Source: Orbilia blumenaviensis (taxonomy: Eukaryota; Ascomycota; Orbiliomycetes; Orbiliales; Orbiliaceae). Taken from it: DNA of 64,000 bases. A program made the translations under genes and the position numbers. The notes under the pieces are model-generated. The model was given only the letters and a program-made list of their open reading frames with translations, was not told where the DNA came from and did not search any database. Shown here in pieces: positions 34,064-45,968 of this stretch. Position 1 is the first letter of the stretch. Every line of letters starts with the position of its first letter. The stretch is from assembly GCA_036872755.1 (NCBI GenBank), contig JAVHNS010000017.1:806001-870000 (forward strand), given 5' to 3'.

Positions 34064-36231
34064 TCTACGTGAGCATATTGTACAACTAGTAAACCTAAGC
34101 TGATACATATTTTGCATAAAATATTTGTTTTGGGAGTGGCCCCGGGTACATCCGGTCTTAATAATTAGTACGTGCCCTTTATTGGTATTGAAATAGTACT
34201 CACATCTGTTCTTGACTTATGCCGGATCCGGTGTTTGTTAGTGATATGTAAGATGACAATCTATTGTCCCATACTATATGCAACTTTCGAGCCGTCACTT
34301 CGAGCCAGATGCGGTGTACGTTAAGGATATTATATGAATCTATCCAGTCATATTAGTATTATTATAAGTAGCCTTTATAAGGGAATAGTAGAGTAGCTGA
34401 AGTAACTGCTGAAATTATGACTTGTCAGGCCGCGCCATAGGCTGTGCAGAATACCACACGGTCAACACATTTGCTGGACTGGTGGTACCTAAAGAGTATA
34501 TAGCTATAACCTTATGTAGCCTGGTCTCGTAAACATGTAGCCCGCTATCAAACTTTTAATATAGCCTACAGATATATATATAGCTACTAATTCAATTTTT
34601 TATAATTATCCTGAGACCTACAGGATATAAGTTATCAGAAGCCAGCGCTGGTTCCTCTCGGAGGCATACAAACGGACTGTGGCTTTGGCATAAAATTCAG
34701 GGTTAGTTCTGGTGCCGGTGCCTCTTGCTAGGAATCTTAAAATGTATTTTTAATCTAGAAATATCAAACATTTAATAATAACAAAGCCCTATTATCCATA
34801 TATAGTGACAATGTCATAATATTTTTTTTCATGAAACAGATGCTCAATCTTGGCTTGGCTGGCCGAAAACTCCGGTGCTATTCTGCGGGACCGCGGCACG
34901 GCTTGCGCCTAGCCTAAGCATAACATGTGAAATATATATTAAGTTAGTTTTATATAGTTATATGTATTTAGTAGTGAAGTTGTAGTATAAAATAGTTAGC
35001 ATAGCTATATAATCGGAGAAAATACTTAGAGATTTCAGAAACGTAGTATAGCTAGCCGTCAAAATTACTTATTCTTATAATCATAGTACTCTCCACTTAA
35101 AACGAAAGGGGAAAGTTTTTGGGCTGATTTAAGCGAAAGAATAAACCATGAGTCATATCGAATCCTTCCTGCGTAATAGCATAACACGGAATTCATGATT
35201 GAAGGTGGCTTTAAACTGCAAATAACGATCAAAGTTTATCCTACTATAGATTATAGGAATATATAATCACACTGGGACATGAATAGGAACTCAAGATGGC
35301 TTGACAACTTTGAAAACAGCTGGCTTGGGTTGAGAGCACCAGTTGTCTCCCAGAACAAAAATTCTATTTCTTTGAAAATGGATTTATCAAAAATAAGTGC
35401 TTGAAAATTTAAAAACGAAATGTAAACTAAGGTGTGAAGTTATGAGTTAGTCGATAAACTAGCTATGCTTCCAATGACCCCTTAAGTAGTACATGAATAG
35501 ATTATAATACTATTCTATGTTATAATCTCCCTAATGCGCGACTCACAAAACCCTAGATCAGCTGATTGACTGTTTATATGATGCGATTGAGATGTGACCC
35601 AAGCTCCGTGTTTGTTGGTGTTTTATAACGTTAGCCCCAACTCATATCGGACATAAGAGTAGCCTCAAAATAAATAATACTGCGGGCTGAAGGCTCGTGG
35701 CAGAAGGTATCCTATATATGCCTCCGAAGTCTCCTCAAATACATGATCCGGCGATACAACTACACTAACTACCCTATAAGCTATCTATACCCCAATAACT
35801 TACATTACGTTGCGGAGTTATTCTGGAGCGCTGTCTAGCTAGGCGTCGTTCTAATTCTTGCTCTTTTTCAAATTTTGTGTGTACTACTAATCTGAATAAG
35901 TTTGAATTTACAAACTTTTGGTTAGTGAACGATTGTGCAGATATATTACGATATGGATGTATCTAAGTGTTTTCATCAAGTGCAATATTGCAATCCTCCC
36001 ATTGTCCAAGCCTCTCCCTTATCTAGCTAAAGACAACCACATACGAGCCAACAACTTCTACCGAGCTCCAGATCGCTGGAATCCAACGTATATTGATATC
36101 TGACAGGCGTAAAAGATTTTTTTCTCTTTTCTTGCATATACAAGACTGGTAGTTCAGAGCCCGGTATGGGTCAATATTTACTGGACGCCTAATCTTTTTC
36201 GGAACAGTGCCCTTCTGCGCGGCCTGAGCCC
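34064..36231. other. AT-rich gene-free spacer, 2.2 kb
   Basis: Very rich in TA-containing tracts (for example near 34570 and 34930-35000), with no supported frame. The composition fits repeat-induced or age-related decay, but no parent element is recognisable. Confidence 0.5.
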
Positions 36232-37313
36232 CTAGGCCATAATACCTCTAACTGATGGGATGGGGATCTTCCCCCATTTTTCCATCATCTCTTTAATCTT
36301 CTCTGCAATTTCTTTTTCTCGTTGAACTTCTTCCCTCTCCTCATTTCCTAGTACTCTTTCCTCAGAATCATAATATTTAATGGTGCCGCTTCGGCCACCT
36401 TCGCGGGTACCGAACGGATGAGAATCCCACCATCCATCCGGCCTCCATCTTTGGGCATTGTGGTTCAAATGGGCCCTCATGAATTCATCAGATTTACCTG
36501 AGAAGAGGTTGTAGACTATTTTGATGGAGGTAAAAAATAAGGTTGAGTTAGCCATCCCAGAATTCAAACCCTTGACTTGGAAAGGGAAGAAGAGAGAAAG
36601 AAAGAAAGAAAGCAAAAAATAAGAAAGAAAAAAGAGCTAGAAAAGTACACATGAATATGTATTTAGGGGTAACAGGAAACTTACGAATTAGCGGATTGGT
36701 CTCATAATAAATCTCTGGCTCAGGCGTTTCCATCCGTATATTCACCGTACCAGTTGGAATTTTATGGGTTTCGTGCGATATTATACTCTCCGGCTCCTTA
36801 TGCTTCGGCCATCTAGTCCCAAAAACCACTTCCTCATGTCTATCTTCCTGATAATAATAGTTCCCACCGAAAGTCCAATTCTCCCAACCGGCATCGCCGT
36901 ATCGATGTAGATATCCAGACTCGAACACCCAAGCTTCGTAACCGAAGGATAACCATAATGGTCCGCTGAGTTCAAAATGATAATGGCTCCCATTAACGAA
37001 GTAGTATTTGGATCTTTGGTCATGAAATACCGCCACATTCATGTTGGGAAATTCTTCCATCAGTCTCCCGACTAAATGTCTGGGGAATTCATCCTTCTTT
37101 TTTTCGAAGTCTGAAAAGGCGTCCCAGATTTTTCGGCCGATTTCTCCGATTTTCGCACCGACCTCTGGCGGGGGTTTAATTAAGAGGAAGTTAACGCCTG
37201 TTTTTTATACCCTTTTGTGTATATAGAATTCTGAGGGGGAGATAAGGGAAGGGCTTATGCATACCACCAGACTTCCAGGCCCCCTTCTCAGCATTAAGAT
37301 CCGTATCTGGCAT
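36232..37313 (-). CDS. Cytosolic protein of unknown function, 301 residues
   Basis: Three exons (37265-37313, 36685-37197, 36232-36575) join in phase. The start is the ATG of MPDTDLNAEKGAWKSGG. There is no signal peptide or membrane span; the apparent hydrophobic stretch in single-frame readings comes from the second intron, which carries an AAAG/GAAA microsatellite. The middle is rich in aromatic residues (Tyr, Trp, Phe, for example GGNYYYQEDRHEE) and alternates like beta strands. The C-terminus carries an RPDGWWDSHPF motif, then a strongly charged helix of Glu/Lys/Arg (about 255-285), likely a coiled coil. I do not recognise the family. Its coherent three-exon structure and non-random composition support a real gene. 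Confidence 0.72.
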
Positions 37314-39766
37314 TGTGATGAAGACTATATACTAGTTTCTCCCTTTTGAAATGTTCAATGGAGCAATAAAGAGAGAAAGAAAGAAAAAGAAGAAAAGAAT
37401 ATTTCAGTGAAATAATAGTGTATAAAATGGTTGTAATGATGAATCGATAATAACAAGTTCCTGCCAGAACAACGGGAACCTCACCACCATTTATACACAA
37501 TTCCTCTCCCCCACGACTACCAACTACACTGTCAACATATTCTACCAATGCATCCTCCCTCCCAAATCCAGTATCAACCGCTCATCTCCCAGATACCGCC
37601 GACCTCCAACCCTCCCTACCCATTGGAAAAAACTTTTTTTAAAAAAAGCCACCGATTGCGGCTCTAGCTCTCTAACCCTCCCCACTGCGAACACGGCTAC
37701 GTGGATATTTCTAATTTGGTATAGTTACATATATATATGCCCAAATACCCGATTTATTCAACCAAAGCTAACCTAAAGCGCTACGGATATCCATCCAGAT
37801 CTGCCAAGTATCTTGGTCGAGCTCCGAGTCCGACAGCCCCTCTTTATCCTAAACCGCGTTGGATTATTCTGCGGAGGGGGTGGGTTTTCCTCGCTCTATA
37901 GTCCGCTATAAACGTTGATTTGACTATCAAAAATTAGTGAAATGTGAGTAAAGGATTTTTAATTTATCTTAATATCAATTAATCGTACCCAATGTTCATA
38001 TACCAACTATCGATTTTTATCTAACCAATATATCTTGGAGCCGAAAACCCATCTTGCGTTGTGCCCGTTGTAAAACGAAAGCACACACTGTCCAATTTAA
38101 GACTGACTAGCGTTTGATAGACAGCCTCGGCGGCCCAATGCGACAATTGCATAATATCAAACACTGACAGCACTTGTTGATTGTTCGTCCGGAAATGCGG
38201 CTGATTCTAGTCAATGCAATCATGATTTTGGAAAGATAAATAGGACTGTTTGGAAATCGAGTGACCAATCACCATAAATCAATGGCTAGTGTAAAGCCGC
38301 ATTCTCATGGTTCCGGAGCTGGAGTTCTAGAGCTCCAACGTACAATGCGATGAGCCGTCCCGTCGTAACCAGAATGTTGTTGTGTTGCTGTGCGAGATAT
38401 GGGTAGATTTTAGACCCTGTTTCCACAAAACCGGACCAATAAAACCCGTTGTTCTCCAATGGAACCCTGAGGGTCTACGAAATGCAAGGAGTCCTGTTCG
38501 AAAAGCGTGGTGGCGGGTTTGAAGGGCTTGCTAAAGGCCGCGCGATACGATAGCTGTATATTTATCGCTGTCGACACTGCCGTTGGAGCCGCCGCCAGGG
38601 TATCACACCACCACCGTTATGCTGCCGAAGTTGTATATGATCGCAAAGCCACACCAGCCGAAGCAATTACCTTTCTAGTTTAACATCTCGGGCTCTGCAG
38701 CGCCCGCTGTCGTCTATGCTTTATCATCCAAGATGCCGTTTTGTAACCCAAAATCGTCAGGTGTTACGATGGGTGCCCACACAATGTTTCAACTTTGCGT
38801 TGTGTGGCTCCAACGAGACCAGGGTCGCACATTACCAACGGTTGCAGGAAACGCACCGTCAGACCTCCGGCTACCTCCCCCCGGTCGATCCTTGAGTCCA
38901 GTCCAAACCGCAGAGGAAGACTTGGCTAAAACTGGAATCCAGACGCGAGCGCCATCGCTAAAAAGTTGTTGGGAAAAAGACTCGCATCTCTGGAAACTTT
39001 TAAGCTCTTCAATATTGGCGGATAGATACCGAGTTCCCGAGTAAACCGGCTTAAGTTATTTGGGCCCTGCTTCCGCTAAGATCCGAGAAGGCTTCATAAG
39101 TACTTATTTTAAGAATTACAGCCTGCCATCTCCCGAAATGCATAAGATCTCTCGGTTTGGTAATATTAGCAAATCTCAGTGTAAACCAATATATTTGATC
39201 GCCTGTTTTGAACAAGGGCGGCTCGGCCCTTTAACATGGATACACTCGACGAGATAATCTTATTGGTTTTTCAATGTGTAAAAGGCCCTGGTTGAACTAC
39301 TGAATTCAATGCAAAATGTACTTATAACTCACGTCCTCCAGACGTTTTAAAGTCCCTTCAAATTTTATAGCTCTATTAGTTTAGGAACAGTCTATTTATA
39401 TTGTTACTATCAAACAACCTTCTCCTATTCTACCCAAATAGTTGATATCATGATGCCGCTTGGTAGTGGTATTAGAGAGGTTGAGCTAGGTCTGCAGCCA
39501 TTAGCTGGCACTAGGAGATCCGACTCCTGGCAACACATCTGTGATGTTGCATCTTTTTGAGTTATCCAATCTCGCGCCTTGTTGGCACTTACGTTTCGGT
39601 GTAACTGTAAATGCAGTTTGTTGGCCCGTAACGGAGCGGTATATTTGATAAACCCTGGTCATGGATTAGACCTGCATTCATTATAAGAGTAGTCAATTTT
39701 TGCCACGGTCTCTTCTTAAGTCTAGACTTCAATACTAATTTTCTAACTTTCTTTACGTGTAATAAA
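37314..39766. other. Spacer of 2.4 kb with no intact gene
   Basis: Frames at 38733-39257 have protein-like stretches but no domain, and translated snippets change frame often, suggesting old decayed coding DNA. The homopolymer pair at 37630-37646 (A6, then T7, then A7) is the only notable simple sequence. Confidence 0.4.
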
Positions 39767-40978
39767 ATGGCTATTATTTTAACGCTCGCTATCGAACTTC
39801 AAGAAGAAATCGTAACATATCTGCTTGCTGCCGATACTGCCGCTCTTTCGATAACTTGTCGGGCCTTTAGAAGGCATCTTGGTCCCAGCAATCAATCTTT
39901 TGGTACACTACGCACTGCCGTAGTAACATAGACATTACTAAGCCCCTCGATCCCGGCGAGGACTACTAGGCGAAAGCCGTTCGTGCATTTTCCGGCCTCG
40001 ATAAGCGGCCTTGTAGGTGTCTGAAAGACCTTACGGATTTAGAACCCAAGGTTGGGATAACTTATATTGGCTTTCCCGACGTACTGAAGCGGCAGCATTG
40101 TATGTGCTGTTATAGGGCATGATTATCGGTATGTGGACTACAATTAGCCGCAGGCCCTGCCTCCTATAAAGCTTTATAATTTGAGTGTGGTACGTATCGA
40201 GAACTACCATGGTACAAACCGCGAGGCCGTAAACAATCCAGAAACCCGTCTGAGATTTAGGTGGACCGTTGCTCGGAGTGAAGAAGAAGCAGGGCACGCC
40301 CACCAAACTCTTATGTTCGCGAAGAGCGTCTACGTAGAGAAATACAGGCACCTCCAAATGACAGCATCTGGACGAGTATTATAGCGCCCTCGCGGAGTCT
40401 TTGTACTACTACGTCCTTCTCTCTAAACCTGCCAACGAGAAGAGATATGGCGTACCCCGAGAGAATCGCCGACAAAGTTATAGAAACTACCGGGTCTTTC
40501 GCCGCTGGAGGTTATGAGGACCTGTGCAAACGAAACCAAGCTGCTCAGTTTGCGGGTTTCTTTCATACTCATCTTTTCAGGCATCCGTATATTTTTGGCT
40601 GTGACTACCTAGCTCCCGAAGCGACCAGGTTTCTTCGTACGATGAGTTTCAGGAGTTATAAAGTGTTTCTTCAGCATATGAGGTACAAGCATGGGCTCTC
40701 GGAAAGGAATGACAAAGGAGCCTTTCAAAGGCGCGTTGTCATTGGTACTTTCGTGAACGAAGCTGGAGGAAATGGAAAACATCGCTTTCCCACCTCCATG
40801 GAATGATGTTCGTGGCGTGCGGTCGAAGAATAAGCCGGGTACAAGATATGGTTCATCTGTGGGCTTTAAAGAGCATATCATTGTTCATCGTCGAGGAATG
40901 ATGTGGAAAAAACCCGTAAGTACAAGGGAAATAGTTAAGGGGGCCTATGGAGTGGCGAGGGCAAAGAATTCGCAGTAA
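39767..40978 (+). pseudogene. Decayed F-box protein gene
   Basis: The ATG at 39767 opens an F-box-like N-terminus: MAIILTLAIELQEEIVTYLL, then ADTAALSITCRAFRRHLGPS, the usual L/P-x-E-L...I...YL...D...L..TC+.FR pattern. About 45 residues in, the frame shifts and meets a TAG (EDY-stop-AKAVRAFSGLDKRPCRC). It shifts again near 40115, with further stops. Later parts continue in other frames (HLDEYYSALAESLYYYV at about 40365; YEDLCKRNQAAQFAG from about 40515), up to a region ending near 40806 or, in a third frame, 40978. At least two in-frame stops and three frame changes lack splice signals to explain them, so it cannot be rescued by introns. Fungal F-box families expand and decay quickly, so this is a typical relic. 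Confidence 0.7.
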
Positions 40979-41380
40979 GCCGACGTAAACCGATGGATCC
41001 TTCGAGAATTATGGAAGCCTCCCCTGATATTAAGACCGAAGACATTAAGCATATGCTAGAGGGACTATTATAGATTTAGACCTCACATCTCATACTCGGA
41101 ATATTTTCATTAGGTGTAGTACTAAAATGATTAGCTTCAATAAGACGTTATAATTATTATGACCTATATTACATTTACCATACCGTAATAAACGTGAAAA
41201 CTAAAACGTCAACTTTCTTGTTGCAGTCAAAGTCCCGGAGCATCTTCCCCTATATGGCGCTCTGCCTGGGACAATAAACCCCCTTCCATCAACTCTGACC
41301 TGTCCCGAACACGTCCTCGATCCTGGCCCAAACGTAATTGTCCAACTGTCTACGTCCGGTAGATACATATTCGCAAGCAA
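40979..41380. other. Short spacer
   Basis: About 400 bp between the F-box relic and the 3' end of the next, leftward gene. Nothing recognisable. Confidence 0.5.
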
Positions 41381-41959
41381 TCAACTTCTGGCATTGAACT
41401 CGCTCAATTGATTTGCCGCTGCATACCTAGTGTCGATTCTATTTGCATAGGTGCTTCCACTTCGACTCTGGTAGACGTAGTCCAAGCGTGACTGTCTAAA
41501 CCGTCCATTGGCTAACGTATACAAATACCTATTGGTAAAGTATCTGATCGATCCGGCGACAGGATTCGCCGCAAGGCTACCAAGGCTGATGAAGAAATCG
41601 AGGAAATTTCTGCCGTTACTTGTTGTGGTAGAAACTGGTGAGGTGACAACAATATTCCCGCTAACGACCCAATTTTGCCAATTTCGCTGGTTACGGCCAT
41701 CAATTGTAATTTTATAAACGAGCGTGTTTAGGGTTATTGCTCGTTTTTTGAGCTTGTGCGAGCCTTCCGGCGCATTGTAATACCTGCGCAGTATTTCGAT
41801 GTCTTGGGCAGGGAGGATGTCTTTAAGGCCCTCAAGAGTTGAGGTTTCGTTAAAAGAAAGCCCGCAGAAGGTATCTTCCTCTTCGGAAGTCGGTTGGGTG
41901 GCTACTCCATTGACAGCTAGTAGTAGGTAGCTTACGATATAGAAGAAGTACGCGAGCAT
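41381..41959 (-). CDS. Secreted pre-pro-protein with dibasic processing site, unknown function
   Basis: Single exon, 192 residues from the ATG at 41959. I prefer this start to the one 57 nt upstream because it begins directly with a signal peptide (MLAYFFYIVSYLLLAVNGVA). Residues about 21-73 are acidic and end in KKR, a typical Kex2 site. The remaining ~119 residues (starting AITLNTLVYKITIDG) would be the mature form: basic, rich in Asn, Arg and Tyr, and without Cys. The order signal, acidic propeptide, dibasic site, basic mature protein is typical of processed secreted proteins, including some antifungal proteins and effectors, but no family match is recognised and I assign no activity. A TATA box (TATATATAAA) lies about 120 bp upstream. 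Confidence 0.72.
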   Translation of the reverse strand: MLAYFFYIVSYLLLAVNGVATQPTSEEEDTFCGLSFNETSTLEGLKDILPAQDIEILRRYYNAPEGSHKLKKRAITLNTLVYKITIDGRNQRNWQNWVVSGNIVVTSPVSTTTSNGRNFLDFFISLGSLAANPVAGSIRYFTNRYLYTLANGRFRQSRLDYVYQSRSGSTYANRIDTRYAAANQLSEFNARS

Positions 41960-42080
41960 CTTGAGACTAGCCCCGTTGCACGCTGCGCGTTGTCTGTGTA
42001 CTAATCGGTTGACCACCGCACTTGTGTGTTTTAGAACTTTAAGATACTACCTACGACCTCTTGATCTGGAACACATTCCC

Positions 42081-42090
42081 TTTATATATA
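42081..42090 (-). promoter_or_regulatory. TATA box of the secreted pre-pro-protein gene
   Basis: Minus-strand TATATATAAA about 120 bp before the start codon at 41959. Confidence 0.6.
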
Positions 42091-44894
42091 CTCAAAGTTT
42101 TACCTCTCCAAGGGAACAACATAGGACAACATAATTGAGCAAAGCTTCGAGATAAATATTGGGGCGTAGCTCAGCCGCAACATGGCGTCTTCATGGCTTG
42201 TGTGACGAGCCAAGCTAACCAATACCTGATCAGCGCAAGACGCGGAATTCTCATGAGGCATGCAACGGCATCAGCAGGGGATTACAAGACTACAAGACGA
42301 AAAATGCCGACGCAAGTGGAAAATTTGGCACATGAATCCAAATATCGGCTTGCTCCAGGGCGCTGCTCTACCTCAGGTCCACTCAGGGCGACCAGGGTGC
42401 CATCTGAAAAAAAGAGAGAGCCTCGTTTTGATGATTTCAGGGAGTGTTACGGTCCCCTACTATCGAGCATAAATTATCAAATTTATGATAAATATTCTCC
42501 GTTTCGCGTCATTTCCTAAACCCTAAAGCTAAGGGTTGTTGACAGGATGTATGCAGTCGAGCTCTGTGGCGTCGCTTGAACTTCCCCTCTTGGCCGAGGT
42601 AATATCTCTCGGCTTTTCCTAGAGTGTTGGATCTTCAGCATCAGCAGGTATTTTTGCGTTGTTTATGGTTGAGACCATCCAGAAAATGTCGTGGAGATGG
42701 TTTATAGTACTCAACCTGATGTATGTAAGCTAGAGGTTTTTTAGCCTGCCGCTGATATACTCTAAGGTAAATCTAATAATTTTGTCACCACCATAGCTGG
42801 GAGCCTTCAGCCTGTGACGTGACTCAGAGAGATTAACATTGCAATTTTTACAGTATTCAAGGACGAACGTTGCGCCCACCGCCAGTCAATCAATACACTT
42901 CTTCTTTTTCTAGGTTTGAGGCAGCTTTCAGTATCAATACATATCTGGCCAAGCATGCACTTCTACCATTAACAGCATTCCAAGAGCCATAAGAAAGATC
43001 ATAACCATACTCCAACTATAGTGCATATTCCATGTTTCAGATTTTTCGAAAGTAACACTATCTCGAAATGGCCGGCAAGGCAAAGCTCAAGGTTTATAGA
43101 ATGGCGCCGTTGTGCCTGTTAAGGGGTCGAGTCGGGAGCTGCATTCGCCATGTTAGGCAGCATCTTCGAAGACATTTTATAGAGAGCCAATTGCTAGATA
43201 TTTTCTATAACAGCGACAGAGTCGGAAGTCGCACAGTAGCTATAGTTGTCTGTTACCAGAAACATGGCCTTGCAGAAAATAGAGATACCGTCTTCGACGG
43301 TAGTAACTGGAGCAAACCCCAAATATATTTGAGCTGGCTATAATACTGTGCACTGATGAAAAGCACCTCCGCTCTATTGAGCGAATTAGCTGATAAGGAC
43401 CCGCATTGACACCCCGGCTTTCTGTTCACATATGTTCCGGGATATATACAGACGTAGGACTCTAAGTCCATACCTGCAGGAATATTGAGACCCCCATGTG
43501 TTGTATCTTCAAAGATCGTTAGCGTGCGAACCTGACCTGCAAGTGTATACCAAAACAAGCCATGGTTAAAATGGACACCATTTAGGTTATTGCTTTTGGT
43601 AAGAATTTCGGAATGCTGGCGAACGGAACGGTAAGAAAAGGGCATTTAGCATCCCATCCAACCTACCCAACTCGTTCGTTGTTCTACCTCTCTGGGGCCT
43701 CTGGAATCGAATCGCTGATTTACGGATTCGCCGACTAGGAACACAGTTTTGGCTAAGACCTTTTGCTTGCATCCTGCGTGATGTTTATTCGCGGTCATAT
43801 CCTTGGAGGAATGTATATAGAGTCTCTTATCAGCCGTATGCCTCATCCCACGGTTAAGTGGGTTTTCGGATCCGGAGAACGAGTCTTTAGTATACTTCAA
43901 ATATGTTATGAATGAAACCCTAAGGTTGTACGCAGAAGCGCAAATTGGGCTTCCTCGAACAGTCCCACGAGGCGGCAGGCAACTCTGACCGTACTTCCTG
44001 CCGGAGAGCACTGGAGTCATGACGCCAATATATTCAATCCATCGAGACCCAAAGATCTTTGAAGAACCTTTACTGTATTTTCGTCATCTCCCTGTGGCTA
44101 GCACATTTGGACTCCAACACATCCTATCCTAACGTAACAGGTTTAAACCGGAGAGATGGTTGAACCCAACTAAGGATATGGAAGCTGCAATATTGTAATT
44201 TAGTGGGGCATCCAGAAGTACTAGTCTTTTCATCCACCTACAATCGAAGTGACGCCTAGAATAAAAGGAGCTAATAATGTCCATAAGAAACATCCAGTAT
44301 GTGTCGGTCAAAATCTAGCGAAGATGGTCCTTCGACTCCTAACTGCGACTATATTGAAGCAATGCCCCGATTTGGACCTCGCGGACTCTTGTACGGACAA
44401 GAGCATGGGGTTTGCTCCCCAGTCGTTCATCGCTCCGAAGGAAGGCAGATGCGAGCTGCGGAGTAAAAAAAGAACATAAGCTCCATATTTAAATTAATTA
44501 AATGTTTAGCTATTCTGACAGCGGATGATCTGTTGCATCGGGGGTGTAATCCTACATGTAAGATTTGACGTATTATAAAAGCCACTAGTTTACTTGTAAG
44601 TACAATTGTAACTTATTTACACTTTGGTTAAGAAACTTGGGCGGTTAACTAGATGGAGTTGCTTAAGGGGGTTGAACCAGCTACCCTGAGAATTCTTTTA
44701 CGTACAACCTAGAATCTCAGGATAGGTGTAACAAGGTTGTGTATCATACCAAATTGTTCCTATCGATTACAATACAACTTGGTCGTAGCATTTTTACTGA
44801 GATTCTAACTCATTGACAACTACATAGTGCAATTAGGTAGCAGAACCCAACTTATCCATTGAAGTATTTTCAGTATCCACACCCTGTAGTCCTA
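42091..44894. other. Spacer of 2.8 kb with one possible gene relic
   Basis: No intact gene. The only stretch with coding character is on the minus strand around 43250-43545, described separately. The rest shows short unrelated frames. Confidence 0.4.
43247..43545 (-). pseudogene. Possible relic of a small secreted protein
   Basis: Two stretches can be joined across a 53-nt intron-like gap with GTATGG/CAG ends. The first (QVRTLTIFEDTTHGGLNIPA) sits behind an acceptor-like TTGCAG; the second runs from SRGVNAGPYQL to a TAG at about 43247. The pattern TIF-x-D-x-x-x-GG recalls small secreted beta/gamma-crystallin-like fungal proteins, but the cysteine pattern is poor and no exon with a signal peptide was found upstream. 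Weakly supported. Confidence 0.25.
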
Positions 44895-45968
44895 TTAATA
44901 TCTATTACGACGCTTCCGCCGCTCCGCCTCCTCCCACCGTACCTGGCGCCAATACCCTATTTTTTCTCTTTCTCTTCTCTCCTGCCTCTCCTCCTCGCTG
45001 GTCCTAGACTCTGGTGTACTACAGCGTATCCGTCCGATCACGTATAGAATGAAAATGCCGGACCCAACAACCACAATTACTCCGGCTAACATAATCGGAT
45101 GAGCCACAAATGTTAAGAGCATTGCGAGAAGAAAGAATCCAAGGCCTAAACACTGGCCTGCGCCCGATTTGCTAAATGACACACCCCATCTTGGCAGCTG
45201 TGCCCCATTGAGGGGGCTATACACTCTCGATAGCGCAACTAGTGCGAGGACCGCGGGCGGGACACTCAAAAATATGGCCATTATCCAAAAATACCTAAAC
45301 GCAAGTTCGTACTTTCCAGCGCAAACGGCTACAATACTGGCCACATTGTAGATCATAGTGAGGGCCAGAAAGGCGGCAGTGGTCTCCCACATCTGGTAGA
45401 CCTGCCCAAAGTTGACGTGATGTGTCGAAACATCTCTTATGTCTCCGTTCCCATTCTGGAGAGTACCGCCAGGAAGGATTAAGGGCTGCGGGAAGGATTT
45501 AGTACATTCTTTGGAGTATTCGTTAAAATCCGTACTATTATTGTCGTAAATGTTGCAGTGACCAGAGAAGCCGAGGTATAGGTATCTGGGTTCTTCGATC
45601 CGATTGGTCACAGGATTTGTGCCTGTGTAGTTGTCTGCGCGGTAGATTTCGAAAGAGATGGTATTGCTAAATGCTATTCAATGAATGTTGCCCATATTTT
45701 AACCTCTTTAGAAAAGGGTGGGTCGTAGACCTACTTAAACTGGGGGTGCAGGTCAATAGAAATCATTGCGAATATCGTACTCGATGGGTATATATTTCCC
45801 AGGAAGACGAGGAGAATGAACACGAACGATGCTATAAATTTTAATCAATATATATATTAATTTCTCTGCGCATATCTCCATACGTTTGACTCTATCCAGT
45901 AGACATTGACGATTATACATACTGAAATTGGCAAAGCAGAACCAAGCAGCTCCGATACGAGATTTCAT
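44895..45968 (-). CDS. Sur7/PalI-like four-pass plasma-membrane protein
   Basis: Three exons (45923-45968, 45735-45831, 44895-45666) join in phase to 304 residues. The first, 46 nt, encodes only the start MKSRIGAAWFCFANF; splicing completes transmembrane segment 1 (SFVFILLVFLGNIY). A long extracytoplasmic loop follows, containing the claudin-like pattern LGFSGHCNIYD...C with two Cys and N-glycosylation sequons. Three further spans are clear: about 145-165 (FLALTMIYNVASIVAVC), 175-195 (YFWIMAIFLSVPPAVLALVAL) and a long paired hydrophobic stretch (CLGLGFFLLAMLLTFVAHP, then a Val/Ile-rich one). The C-tail is cytosolic and very charged (Glu/Arg), ending RRKRRNRY. This is the topology of the Sur7/PalI family, which acts in eisosome domains or ambient-pH sensing; which of these applies is unknown. 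Confidence 0.8.

Noticed and set aside
36548..37060. A membrane-anchored C-terminus for the orphan protein
   Set aside because: The hydrophobic Phe/Leu stretch is translated intron sequence; splicing GTAAGT to AAG removes it and continues in phase.
38040..38110. CARC-like peptide resembling the start of a Zn2Cys6 cluster
   Set aside because: Only two cysteines are present, and no further Cys pattern or long frame follows.
44895..45968. Treating the first in-frame region of the Sur7-like gene as a complete single-exon gene
   Set aside because: It would lack the first membrane span and begin inside the loop; two upstream exons with clean splice sites supply the missing N-terminus.
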